Below, piece by piece: positions 34,101 through 41,380 of a DNA stretch of 44,148 bases. Source of the stretch: Chthoniobacteraceae bacterium (lineage in GTDB: Bacteria > Verrucomicrobiota > Verrucomicrobiia > Chthoniobacterales > Chthoniobacteraceae). Made by a program: the position numbers and the translations under genes. Below the pieces are notes generated by a model, which saw nothing but the letters and a program-made list of their open reading frames with translations, did not search any database and was not told the DNA's origin. The stretch lies in the NCBI GenBank assembly GCA_947448395.1, contig CANFNA010000007.1, positions 1 to 44,148 of the forward strand, written 5' to 3'. Numbering within the stretch: position 1 is the first letter of the stretch; every line of letters begins with the position of its first letter.

Positions 34101-36232
34101 GCCCGGTCCAAAAGGAGGCGGTGTGCGGTGAACCGTGTCCAGCGGTTGGGGTGCGTGAACTGGGCGACGAGGGCTAAGGTGTCCGCCTGCTCCAGATTGG
34201 GGCGTGTGAGTGGTTTGGCTGCGTCGTGTTGGATTCGGTAAATGCGTCCGAAATAGTGTTCACGGTCCGGGCGGATGCTAGCTCCGGCGCGGCTGTGTTG
34301 CGGTCCGCGGGTGTCGCTGTGCGCAACGATGGGGTTATAAAAATCGAGCACATACATGGCGCCGTCGGGGCCGAATTGCACGTCGACAGGGAAGAACCAG
34401 AAGTCTTTGGCGCGAATGAACTCGGTGTTGGGGTTGAGCATTTCACCGGTGAAGGTGGCATCTTTTTGGACCAGTCTTTCGTGGTGGATGATGTCAAGGA
34501 TGGGTTCCGTGCAGAAAATTCCCTGATTCCATTCCGCCGGCCATGCGCCGCCTTCGTTCACGGTACTCGCACAGGAGGAACTATAGCCACCGACGACGTC
34601 GATTTGCATGAAAGGACCGCGCTCGGGCATGTCAGACCGGACGACCTTGCGCTGTTCGATCACACTTTGCGCGCCGGTTTTCAGATCGCTTGAGGCGCCT
34701 TTTGCCAGGATCCACTCAGGGAGTCCAACGTGCTGGACTGGGTTGCCGCTGGTGGCCTGATTAAAAAACAGTTCTCCGTCGCTTGTGACATCCGCTCCGA
34801 ACCCATTGCCTCCCTTGGAGGAAACCTGCTGGATGGCAGAGCCGTCTGGCTTAAAGCGAAACATTCCCGAGCTGAGCTGGGCCTTGATTTCAGGGTGCGT
34901 GACCGACTCAACAGCCGAACCGCTTCCCGTGTCTGCGTAAATCCAGCCGTCCGGCGCGACAATAAAATGATTGGCGACAAAGTGGGTGTCTCCGGGTTTG
35001 AACCCTGTGTAAAGTCGTTCGACGCGTTGCTTCTCTCCCTGTCCGTGGATGAAGACGATGTCGGGCTGGCCGACCGCAATCACGCCATCTCCATACAGGC
35101 AGAAACCAGTGACGAGCTCGAGTCCTTCATGGAAGACCGTCTTTTTTGTGAAGACCCCGCTCGCATCGGGATCGCTCAGAATGCTGATGCGGTCCGTGGC
35201 AGGGCGATCGTAGTTGCCGGGTTTGAGGACGCCCGTTTCCTTCCAGTCTTCTGCGGTCGAGGGGCGGCGCCCATTGGGGTATTCGGGAGTTTCAGCGACC
35301 CAAAGACGCCCCTGGCCATCCCACTGCATGGCGATGGGCTTGTTGATGAGCGGTTCGCTCGCCACCACGGAGGCCTTGAATCCGGGTTGAAGCTCCAGCG
35401 ATTTGACCGTGTCGGCCGCAGTGCGTGCCCCGTCCTTGGGGTAGCGCAGGGAAGCGAGATCCGCTGTCGCGCAGAAAGCATCGGCGTTTTCCTGTTTGGC
35501 GGCCCAGGCGATTCCGCGCAGCACAAAGCTGCGGATACTCGCGTGGTGGAAGGCGTTTTCCTTCTCCTGCATCAGCACGACGGCGCGATGGGAGTCGGGG
35601 GCTTCGTAGGTCCAAAGTTGGGGCTGCAAATCGTAAACATTCGCCCGGTCGAGTTTTTCTGGGGCACGCGGGTCCACCTTTTTGGAAGTCACTTTTGGGG
35701 TGAACGCTGAGGCAAGCACCTTGATGGCGGGGTCGGTCGAAAGATCGTACCACGTCTCGTCGTCGAGATCGAAGGCGGAGGCGTTGCGTGTGAGCGGATG
35801 CGCATCCGTCACCGGCATAAACATGAGTTTGTTACTGAACTTGCGGCTCTGTGGAGTCGACGCTCCGCCCACGATGCCCTTCATCCAGTCCCCTGCACCA
35901 AGCGCGCTTCCTATCGCGACGACGCCGCCCCCGCGGCGCGCAAACTTTTCGAGCGCGACTTGAGCCTCATTGCCAAACGCCTTGAAATCGGAACCCGCGA
36001 GGACGACGACATCCGCTTTCTGGAGCTGAGCATCCGAGGGGAAGCCGTCCAGAGGCTCAAAGGTGGCGCCGTTTTGAGTCAGAAGGGGGCCGATTTCGAG
36101 GGCGAGTTTACTCGCGCCGGGCGTGTTTGCGCCTGGGAGGAGGACACGCACGGGCGCCCCCAAAGCCGGGCTTTGGGTTGCGCAAAGGGTGCCGAATCCG
36201 AGGGCTACGAGGAGATAGGGAAAGGGACGCAT
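31142..36232 (-). CDS. ThuA-like + PVC-type dehydrogenase + HEAT + cytochrome c + jelly roll + second ThuA-like domain, giant secreted protein
   Basis: The protein is 1696 residues with a Sec signal, MRPFPYLLVALGFGTLCATQ. Order: about 28-250, a first ThuA/GATase-like domain (VRVLLPGANTPGAS, ADVVVLAGSDF, GGGVVAIGSALG); about 285-700, the propeller dehydrogenase-like domain (MQWDGQGRLWVAETPEYPNG, VQFGPDGAMYVLDFYNPIVA); about 720-1100, Ala/Leu-rich HEAT-like helices; a cytochrome c domain with CATCHKFNNVG near residue 1130 and QSLMPEGFEALG as the probable Met ligand; about 1215-1430, a beta-rich part (PQRVEIPVGFAAGNLHFLSG, VRYFSLPVSN) of jelly-roll type; a Pro/Ala/Lys linker; and about 1478-1696, a second, better ThuA domain (IRALLIGGGSSHDFERFF, GIVVVHAGSWYNW, YRIILEP, WVVKDPKARIVGIGLGHGEE). 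ThuA proteins are linked to trehalose and keto-sugar use. It probably oxidises and processes sugars in the periplasm. A leader pseudoknot candidate and repeat copy B lie upstream. Confidence 0.88.
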   Translation of the reverse strand: MRPFPYLLVALGFGTLCATQSPALGAPVRVLLPGANTPGASKLALEIGPLLTQNGATFEPLDGFPSDAQLQKADVVVLAGSDFKAFGNEAQVALEKFARRGGGVVAIGSALGAGDWMKGIVGGASTPQSRKFSNKLMFMPVTDAHPLTRNASAFDLDDETWYDLSTDPAIKVLASAFTPKVTSKKVDPRAPEKLDRANVYDLQPQLWTYEAPDSHRAVVLMQEKENAFHHASIRSFVLRGIAWAAKQENADAFCATADLASLRYPKDGARTAADTVKSLELQPGFKASVVASEPLINKPIAMQWDGQGRLWVAETPEYPNGRRPSTAEDWKETGVLKPGNYDRPATDRISILSDPDASGVFTKKTVFHEGLELVTGFCLYGDGVIAVGQPDIVFIHGQGEKQRVERLYTGFKPGDTHFVANHFIVAPDGWIYADTGSGSAVESVTHPEIKAQLSSGMFRFKPDGSAIQQVSSKGGNGFGADVTSDGELFFNQATSGNPVQHVGLPEWILAKGASSDLKTGAQSVIEQRKVVRSDMPERGPFMQIDVVGGYSSSCASTVNEGGAWPAEWNQGIFCTEPILDIIHHERLVQKDATFTGEMLNPNTEFIRAKDFWFFPVDVQFGPDGAMYVLDFYNPIVAHSDTRGPQHSRAGASIRPDREHYFGRIYRIQHDAAKPLTRPNLEQADTLALVAQFTHPNRWTRFTAHRLLLDRADAGQAVPALTAMAEGEKFAPARILALWALKRLDHLTPETLQLALRSENAGVRKSALLVVESLGAKNAANIASLLDDADARVRLTALRAMASSPLNEEGAKALLSTLPKLSDPWSRSAAIAAASSNPRPILEAALASAMAPSNALLDLAHSLARSLAEANQPEALVGIVNAAAKTPTHSEALARTVLDALASLKTTAPADLSPVRAALKSLLTSSNPSLSATAMPIAAAWTKGEFTSEITAAIEAALKLAEDPQSSAPLRASAVRGLLGVRKSDPRILDRMLALLDTKPEDTLAVEMVRALSSDEDADLGKRLIPLLPTLSPIAQSALFDALTGRVVWANAVLDALEAKTLKVTLLGPTRLSKLRLHPDATTSKRATQVISTLGSGTNPAKDEIIARLEPEITAKTGNPQKGRELFSAACATCHKFNNVGMEVGPVLDGIGVHGIHELLIHVADPSRVVDNEHRTWNIALKNGNFATGIIARENDRSLLLKMAGGVTQDIVLSDIKLRQEVPQSLMPEGFEALGADGLRDIFAYLSGGNSKFRALNLGNAFTTDTEGGGLYASRAAKDDSVRPLKFGVVTAENVPFSLPDPSTTQNGGNVIVLKNSDGNSYASTLPQRVEIPVGFAAGNLHFLSGIAGWGGTPEMHKPAMKVTIEHNDGPAQVEELYSGDIFIDYNSSLEVPGSKRVTGLLKRHHVRYFSLPVSNRSTIRRIVLESYKNGMAPTTLAITADTDTPKPREKAEAKPAAPTPAPVAAPPADLPKSGETLPAKASPGLIRALLIGGGSSHDFERFFHQADAATLQEGGKILTAYTSNAQEAVALMPNADVIVLSANHKSFGTPEFQKPLNLFADGGHGIVVVHAGSWYNWAPVSGYNHRFVAGGARGHGKGQFAVFNKQPKHPVMAGVPSDFKIVDEHYRIILEPDAEVEVLAETEPETQTQLPYPSVWVVKDPKARIVGIGLGHGEEAHMNPAYRALIRNAVQWVSGK

Positions 36233-36284
36233 CGGGGAGGAGGAGGTAGTGATGGATGGGTTGCGGGCAGTGTAGAGTTAACCA

Positions 36285-36336
36285 CACATCCTCGGATTCA
36301 CTTGCAGGAAGCGGATGTGAGGGAGGCACGTGAATC
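36285..36336 (-). promoter_or_regulatory. Interleaved inverted repeats, potential pseudoknot in the leader of the ThuA giant
   Basis: On the minus strand the order is GATTCAC, CACATCC, GTGAATC, GGATGTG, with spacers of 10, 11 and 3 bases. The first pairs with the third and the second with the fourth, each over 7 perfect base pairs, which is the topology of an H-type pseudoknot. It lies 53-104 bases upstream of the ATG at 36232. It may be an RNA regulatory structure, or two overlapping protein sites. Confidence 0.35.
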
Positions 36337-36399
36337 TATCCAAAAACCACATTTTCAAGGTGCGCTCGGGGGCGGCATGGCTTTTGGATGGCGTTCAGG

Positions 36400-36466
36400 A
36401 AGCGGTTTTTTCTTTTCGCCCCGTCTCCTCATCTCGCGCGCGGTATCAGCGCGGGGCGCGCTAAAA
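36400..36466 (-). repeat. Dispersed intergenic element, copy B
   Basis: In plus reading it is AGCGGTTTTTTCTTTTCGCC, CCGTCTCCTCATCTCGCGCG, CGGTATCAGCGCGGGGCGCG, CTAAA. It contains the full terminal GCGCGGGGCGCGCTAAA block shared with copies C and D. It lies 168 bases upstream of the ATG at 36232. Confidence 0.7.
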
Positions 36467-36533
36467 ATGAGGCGTTGGTTCCCGCCGATACGGTTTTCTT
36501 CGATAACCCAGAGCGCATCCGCACCTCATCCGC

Positions 36534-38504
36534 CTACCACGTGTCTGTGCGGAACGGAGATGCAGGCAGTCCGGCGCCGTTGAAAAGATTGCATCCCTCG
36601 GGGTTCTCGGCCCACGCATAGCGGACTGCGGCCGGCTTAAGAACCTGCGGACTGCTGACGACGACGGAATCGCCTTCGATCCGCGCATTTGCCCAGACGA
36701 ACTTTCGATCCTCTCCCGCGATTGCGAAGCGGCGGAGCTCCCCGCCTTTCGCCTGCAATCCGCCAGCATGGCTGAAGGCGAGGCGCACCTCCGAACCGGC
36801 GACCTTCATCTCAAGGTAGCGCGGCCCACTGGATTCAACGGCCTGACCATACGTCTTCTGCAAGGCTACGAGCGCGAGACGGCGGCCGACATCCTGCTTA
36901 TTCTCGGGGTGAATCGTGTACCGACTCCCAAGCTCTATACCGACCGCGATCCCCACATGGGGCACCTCATCGGCAACACGCACCTGGGCCTCGCGCAGAT
37001 AGGGCCAGCTATCACGCGGCCGATCAGCCTCTTCGTAGGGAAGTCCATTATTCACCAGTTGCTGCAGGACGAATGGAAAATCGCCCTGGCCCCACTGTGC
37101 CCGCCAATCCTGAATCATGGCCGTGAGCAACTTGCGGTACTCGGCATGGCGGGGCGCATTGCTCTCGCCTTGATACCAGATCACGCCTCGCAATCCATAG
37201 GGCACAAGTGGAGCGATCATCCCGGTGTAAAGCGAGGCCGGCACAGTCCGCATCGCCATCCGACTTGGTTTAGGACGCGCTGCCAAGGCTTCTGGGGTCA
37301 GCGGAGCGAAAGCACTCTCCTGTCGCAAAAGCCATTCGTCGCCCACCTTGCCGACATCCTCCACAGGCAACCCGAGCTGATGCCCGGAAACCCAAGGGCC
37401 GGCCTTCTCCGTCGCCGAGACAATGCGCACCGCAATGACGTTACGGCCCGCCTTCACGAGCCTTCCCGGCACCTGATACCGCCGCTGCTGCGTATAGAAT
37501 TCGGGCGGCAGATCAGCGGCGTGGCCGATTTCCTCACCATTCCAATAAGTCGTATCATACTGCTCCGAGATCCAGACTAGACTCAGCCCGAATGGCTTGC
37601 CAGCGGCCGCTTCGGGCAGTTCGACCTCCTTGCGGATCCAAAACACGCCGCCGGATTTGAAGCCTTGTTGTCCCCATTGAGCAGGGAGGCGGACCTTCTT
37701 CCAATCCGTGGTATCAGCAGAAAAGTCCGCCCAGCCTTTGACGGATTCCGCGATGGCCGGCGGCCGCACGGCGTGCTTCTCCTCCCAAGCCGCGCGGGCG
37801 GCCGGAAAGAGTCGAACCATTTCCGGTTGGGCTATCATCTCGGCGATTTCGGCATCCGACCTATCCGCAACGGCGGGAATGCCGTGAAGCACCTCGAGCC
37901 GCGTCCACGCCTCAATCGGCGTACCGCCGACGGAAGAATGAATCAGGCCCACCGGGACTCTCAGCTCCTCCTGCAACTTCCTGCCGAAATAATAGGCGGC
38001 GGCGGAAAACGGCCGAATGCTCTTCGGGGCACAGAGCGACCACTCCCCTTTGACATCCGCCACCGGCTTCAGCGCAGGATTGGCTGCCACCGTAAAAAGG
38101 CGGATCAACGGGTGATCCGCTGCGGCCACCTCCCTTTCGGCATCGGCACTTTCGCCCACCGACATTCCCATGTTGGACTGACCTGAGCATAACCAAACCT
38201 CGCCGACAAGGACGTCGTGGAAGGACAGTGGGCCGACTTTTAATGTGCTCGGCTCCGCACGCTCCGGCATGGCATCGATCATCACTTTCCATCGTCCCTC
38301 GGCGTCGGCCGTCGTGGACTTCACCTGCCCTGCAAATTCCACGGTGACGCTCTCTCCGACATCGGCCTGTCCCCAGACCGGTATGGCTTGATTGCGCTGC
38401 AGGACCATGTGGTTGGAAAAAACAGCCGGCAGTCTCGGCTCGGCCAAAGCGAGAGAACTAAAGGCGAGCGAACCGAACAAGATTGAGGATAAATTGCGGA
38501 GCAT
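36534..38504 (-). CDS. Sialate O-acetylesterase family (SASA, SGNH-type) secreted esterase
   Basis: The protein is 656 residues with a Sec signal, MLRNLSSILFGSLAFSSLAL. It opens with an N-terminal beta-sandwich (FSNHMVLQRNQAIPVWGQAD, residues 29-48). The catalytic block is VWLCSGQSNMGMSVGES, where the Ser of SGQSNM near residue 109 is the nucleophile. LIHSSVGGTPIEAWTR follows. A jelly-roll insert (about 250-370; VFWIRKEVELPEAAAGKPFG) sits within the esterase fold, as is usual for this family. YGLRGVIWYQGESNAPRHAE and IGVELG/YTIHPENKQDVGRRL supply the other conserved residues, with His of IHPENK as the catalytic His. Members remove O-acetyl groups from sialic acids or other sugars. The target here is unknown; given the neighbours, acetylated polysaccharide is likely. 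Confidence 0.93.
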   Translation of the reverse strand: MLRNLSSILFGSLAFSSLALAEPRLPAVFSNHMVLQRNQAIPVWGQADVGESVTVEFAGQVKSTTADAEGRWKVMIDAMPERAEPSTLKVGPLSFHDVLVGEVWLCSGQSNMGMSVGESADAEREVAAADHPLIRLFTVAANPALKPVADVKGEWSLCAPKSIRPFSAAAYYFGRKLQEELRVPVGLIHSSVGGTPIEAWTRLEVLHGIPAVADRSDAEIAEMIAQPEMVRLFPAARAAWEEKHAVRPPAIAESVKGWADFSADTTDWKKVRLPAQWGQQGFKSGGVFWIRKEVELPEAAAGKPFGLSLVWISEQYDTTYWNGEEIGHAADLPPEFYTQQRRYQVPGRLVKAGRNVIAVRIVSATEKAGPWVSGHQLGLPVEDVGKVGDEWLLRQESAFAPLTPEALAARPKPSRMAMRTVPASLYTGMIAPLVPYGLRGVIWYQGESNAPRHAEYRKLLTAMIQDWRAQWGQGDFPFVLQQLVNNGLPYEEADRPRDSWPYLREAQVRVADEVPHVGIAVGIELGSRYTIHPENKQDVGRRLALVALQKTYGQAVESSGPRYLEMKVAGSEVRLAFSHAGGLQAKGGELRRFAIAGEDRKFVWANARIEGDSVVVSSPQVLKPAAVRYAWAENPEGCNLFNGAGLPASPFRTDTW

Positions 38505-38538
38505 CTGAATGGGAATGAGCTAGTTTAAGAGAGAAAGA

Positions 38539-38548
38539 GTATCGATAC
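38539..38548. promoter_or_regulatory. GTATCGATAC palindrome, possible operator
   Basis: A perfect 10-bp palindrome with a central CG lies 35 bases upstream of the acetylesterase start, close enough to overlap its promoter. Short CG-centred palindromes are typical of LacI-type sugar regulators; the assignment is only a suggestion. Confidence 0.25.
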
Positions 38549-38596
38549 CATGAGGGTTTCGGTTTGCGTGAGGGCCCGCAACGATTGAACGCGTAG

Positions 38597-38664
38597 TGAT
38601 AAGAAAATGCTTTTGCCCCGTTTCCGTAGTTCGCGTGCGGGGTGTCGTCCTGGGGCGCGCTAAA
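38597..38664 (-). repeat. Dispersed intergenic element, copy C
   Basis: In plus reading it is ATAAGAAAATGCTTTTGCCC, CGTTTCCGTAGTTCGCGTGC, GGGGTGTCGTCCTGGGGCGC, GCTAAAG. It has both the 5' core and the GGGGCGCGCTAAAG end of copies B and D. It lies 93 bases upstream of the ATG at 38504. Confidence 0.7.
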
Positions 38665-38917
38665 GTTTGCCCGCCGTTTTGCAGACCGCTCCGTGACCAA
38701 CCCGCAGATCGTTTTTTTCGGAATCACTGGAGGACTTATTTCCTGTCCCGCCGCTTTAACGGTTTCGGGCAATAATGGTGCACCGTGCGCCGTATCTGTC
38801 CGGCGTTCACCTTTTCATTCTGGCCGCCGCCATGGCCTGGCACGGCTGGCAGAACCTCCACCGGCATTAGTTTCCCCATTCCTCGCAGGAAAAGCGGCAT
38901 TTCCCCCGAGAACCTCG

Positions 38918-39688
38918 CTACTCGAGGGGCGCAAACTGCACGTCATCAAACCACGTTTGCATGACCCCCGCGTTGCTCCGTCCACCGGCAAGCCCAATGC
39001 TAGTCTTGGGCACATCGCCACAGAGGGTTGTGTACGTCAGCGCCTTTTGGCCGTCCACGAAGCCGGTCATTTCCTTGCCTCGGAGCTCAATGACGAGTTC
39101 GTGCCAAACGTCCGGCGCAATTTCGCGTTTCTCGGTCTTCGCGATGAAGAATTTCCGGTTCCAATCTCCCTTTTCCTTCATGGCTGTGGCCTCGGGGGAG
39201 TCCTTGGGATGCAGTACATCATTTTCCGCAGCGGCCACCGAATCGGTATGGATGCGGAACACCGCGATATGGAAGTTGCGTTCCACAATCGGATTGTTAC
39301 CGCGAATGGTGAATTGGCCCATGCCGTCCTTCGGGAGTTTGATGCGGCAACTCAGGCGAATATTCGAACCGGAGGCGAGGTGGGTGATGCCTGCCGGATG
39401 CTTCTCCTCGGGGAAATTCTGACAAAGGAGCGCGCCATCGACGATTTGCCACCAATCGGGGCGCACCTTTGCGCCAGAGACGTTCGTGCCGAGGGGGTGT
39501 TTGGCATCAATCCCCGAGGCAAGAAATCCGTAGGGCGTCCAAGCTTTCTGGAATGCTTCCAGATCTGAAAAATCCTCTCGCCACGCAGCCTGAGCCGCCG
39601 TGCCAGAGCTCGCCGGAGCCTGGGCGTGCAGGTGCTGGCAGGGGATCAAGGCAAGGGCAAGCAGAGCGAGTCTGACGGGGTTTTTCAT
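38918..39688 (-). CDS. Secreted ConA-like jelly-roll protein (DUF1080-like)
   Basis: I start at the ATG at 39688 (MKNPVRLALLALALIPCQHL), giving 256 residues and a good Sec signal; the 31 upstream codons in the ORF track run through repeat copy D. The mature protein looks like a single concanavalin-type sandwich of the DUF1080 (3-keto-disaccharide hydrolase) sort. It has WREDFSDLEAFQKAWTPYGF, WWQIVDGALLCQNFPEEKHP, FTIRGNNPIVERNFHIAVFR, WHELVIELRGKEMTGFVDGQ and a final VMQTWFDDVQFAPLE. DUF1080 proteins are extracellular sugar-binding or glycosidase-like proteins that often sit beside ThuA proteins and PVC dehydrogenases, as here. The jelly-roll fold is fairly clear; the exact family is less so. 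Confidence 0.8.
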   Translation of the reverse strand: MKNPVRLALLALALIPCQHLHAQAPASSGTAAQAAWREDFSDLEAFQKAWTPYGFLASGIDAKHPLGTNVSGAKVRPDWWQIVDGALLCQNFPEEKHPAGITHLASGSNIRLSCRIKLPKDGMGQFTIRGNNPIVERNFHIAVFRIHTDSVAAAENDVLHPKDSPEATAMKEKGDWNRKFFIAKTEKREIAPDVWHELVIELRGKEMTGFVDGQKALTYTTLCGDVPKTSIGLAGGRSNAGVMQTWFDDVQFAPLE

Positions 39689-40063
39689 GGAGGGTTGAAA
39701 TGCGAAAAAATGATAAGCAAATGCCTTTAGCTTTTCGTCCGCTTTTCGAAGTTCGCGCGCAAGGTAGCAAGTCGCGCGCAAGGTAGCAAGGTATCGGCGC
39801 GGGGCGCGCTAAAGGCAGCAAGAGGGCGGCCACGAGGGGTAGGCGTGCGGGGTGCAACAAGCGGACTTACGCGTTTGTCCAGATGCTATGAAGTCAAAAC
39901 AACGGATTTACACGGTGCCTCACAAAACCCCCATGGCTAACGTTTTATCGAGAAGCATTGCGAACTCCTTCTTCAATTAGGCAGTTCATAAACATACTCG
40001 TTTTCCAAAGCGCCTCCTAAGTCCGCCTGACCCGCCGGATAATGCTTAGGTCGCTTCCGTCCC
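39689..40063. other. Divergent intergenic region
   Basis: It contains repeat copy D near the minus-strand gene, then about 250 bases leading to the module IV start. The last stretch has AT-rich TTTTATCG and CATAAACATACTC segments where a plus-strand promoter is likely, but I cannot fix its -35/-10 boxes. Confidence 0.35.
39711..39814 (-). repeat. Dispersed intergenic element, copy D, expanded by a 19-bp tandem duplication
   Basis: This is the longest copy. TGATAAGCAAATGCCTTTAG and CTTTTCGTCCGCTTTTCGAAG lead into two perfect tandem copies of TCGCGCGCAAGGTAGCAAG (39753-39771 and 39772-39790). GTATCGGCGCGGGGCGCGCT and AAAG follow. It lies 22 bases upstream of the ATG at 39688. Confidence 0.75.
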
Positions 40064-41353
40064 ATGAAACCATCCTCACTCTCGCGCCGTCATTTTTTAC
40101 GGAGCACCGCGGGCTCCCTCATCGCATTGCCCTTTCTTCCCTCTTTGGGCTTCCGCGCTTTCGCGCAGGAAAAGTCGACCACGCCTCCAAAACGAATGGT
40201 CTTTCTAGGATTCGGCTATGGCGTCACGAATGAGACGTGGTTTCCGGACCTCACACAAACCGGATCTGCTTACACCCTTCCTTTGGGGCTAGCCCCGCTG
40301 GAACGCCACCAGAAAGACTTCACAGTCGTCCAAGGGTGCACGAACAAATTCGCTAACGAGGCGCATTGGGGCAGCACATTCTGGCTCACCGGCGCCAACC
40401 GTTACGCGGAGCCGGGCCAGAGTTTTCACAATTCCATTTCTGCGGATCAGGTAGCCGCAGGCCTTCTCGGGAACGATACACGCTATGCCTCCATTCAACT
40501 CAACACCCCGGACGTCCAAAATTCCGGTCACGGACCGGGGCTCTCGCTGGCCTGGGATCAACGAGGCAAACCCGTCGCTGGTCTTGATAATCCTGTAGTC
40601 GCCTATCACCGGCTGTTCTCCGACGACACGCTCCCCCTTGAACAACGGCAGGCCGCCCTCAAGCAAAAACGCAGCGTACTCGATACCGTCCTCGAGGACG
40701 CCCGACGCGTCCAACGGGGACTGAGCAGGTCCGATACTGACAAATTGGACGAATATTTCCAAAGCATCCGCGACATCGAAACACGTCTAGGCAAAGACGA
40801 GCAATGGTTGACGGTTCCGAAAGCAAAAGCGCCGATGCCAGAGCCCAAACCAGGACTCGCAGGCCGTGAGGAAATTAAAGTGATGTACGACCTGATCGTG
40901 GCCGCACTTCAAACCGATGCCACGCGAGTAATCACATACCGCCAGCCCGTTCAGACCCTTCTGGCAAGCCTCGGGTCCAAAGTCGCGTCCCACGACATGA
41001 GTCACTACACACCCGGGGAGCGAACAGAGGCTTCGCAAAAACGGGACGCCGCCCAGAGCGAACTGTTGGCCGGACTTTTCGATAAACTCAAAGCGGTTAA
41101 GGAAGCAGATGGATCTTCTTTATTTGACCACAGCTGCATTGCCTACGGCAGCAACATTCGCTCAATCCATTATCTGGACAACTGCCCAACTGTCCTTGCC
41201 GGCGGGGCCGCGAGCCTCAAGCTCGGCCAACACATCGTCCTGCCCAAAAACACGCCCCTCGCCAATGTCTGGCTGACGTTACTACGCGGCATCGGAGTGC
41301 CGGCAGAACGCCACGGAGACAGCACCGGAGTAGCGAAGGAACTACTGGCCTAA
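40064..41353 (+). CDS. DUF1552 family protein (module IV, first gene)
   Basis: The protein is 429 residues. A Tat signal, SRRHFLRSTAGSLIALPFLP, is at residues 7-26, followed by FRAFAQE as the probable cleavage region. DUF1552 landmarks are VVQGCTNKFANEAHWGSTFW, ISADQVAAGLLGNDTRYASI, SDTDKLDEYFQSIRDIETRL, LIVAALQTDATRVITYRQPV and SCIAYGSNIRSIHYLDNCPT. Unlike modules II and III, this DUF1552 gene precedes its DUF1592 partner, which starts 27 bases downstream. No Shine-Dalgarno sequence is visible before the ATG. Family function is unknown; export by Tat suggests it folds, possibly around a metal, before crossing the membrane. Confidence 0.95.
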   Translation: MKPSSLSRRHFLRSTAGSLIALPFLPSLGFRAFAQEKSTTPPKRMVFLGFGYGVTNETWFPDLTQTGSAYTLPLGLAPLERHQKDFTVVQGCTNKFANEAHWGSTFWLTGANRYAEPGQSFHNSISADQVAAGLLGNDTRYASIQLNTPDVQNSGHGPGLSLAWDQRGKPVAGLDNPVVAYHRLFSDDTLPLEQRQAALKQKRSVLDTVLEDARRVQRGLSRSDTDKLDEYFQSIRDIETRLGKDEQWLTVPKAKAPMPEPKPGLAGREEIKVMYDLIVAALQTDATRVITYRQPVQTLLASLGSKVASHDMSHYTPGERTEASQKRDAAQSELLAGLFDKLKAVKEADGSSLFDHSCIAYGSNIRSIHYLDNCPTVLAGGAASLKLGQHIVLPKNTPLANVWLTLLRGIGVPAERHGDSTGVAKELLA

Positions 41354-41380
41354 GACCTCCACTCCCGATCCACCCAGACG

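Larger units (their letters stand above)
36233..36533. other. Intergenic region upstream of the ThuA giant
   Basis: It holds the interleaved inverted repeats at 36285-36336 and repeat copy B at 36400-36466. The sialate O-acetylesterase gene ends at 36534 on the same strand. No other gene is seen. Confidence 0.4.
38505..38917. other. Intergenic region upstream of the acetylesterase
   Basis: It carries a 10-bp perfect palindrome, GTATCGATAC (38539-38548, 35 bases before the ATG at 38504), that could be an operator, and repeat copy C. A 31-codon plus-strand frame at 38775-38870 encodes a short hydrophobic peptide (LFILAAAMAWHGW) and is probably chance. Confidence 0.35.

Noticed and set aside
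34730-35710. 326-residue plus-strand ORF
   Set aside because: It is antisense to the dehydrogenase domain of the ThuA giant, whose minus-strand translation shows clear domains.
38775-38870. 31-codon plus-strand frame with a hydrophobic centre (LFILAAAMAWHGW)
   Set aside because: It is too short, has no ribosome binding site, and is in a GC-rich intergenic stretch; it is kept only as a note.
38642-39568. 308-residue plus-strand ORF
   Set aside because: Most of it is antisense to the ConA-like gene and it starts inside repeat copy C; no export signal or domain is visible.
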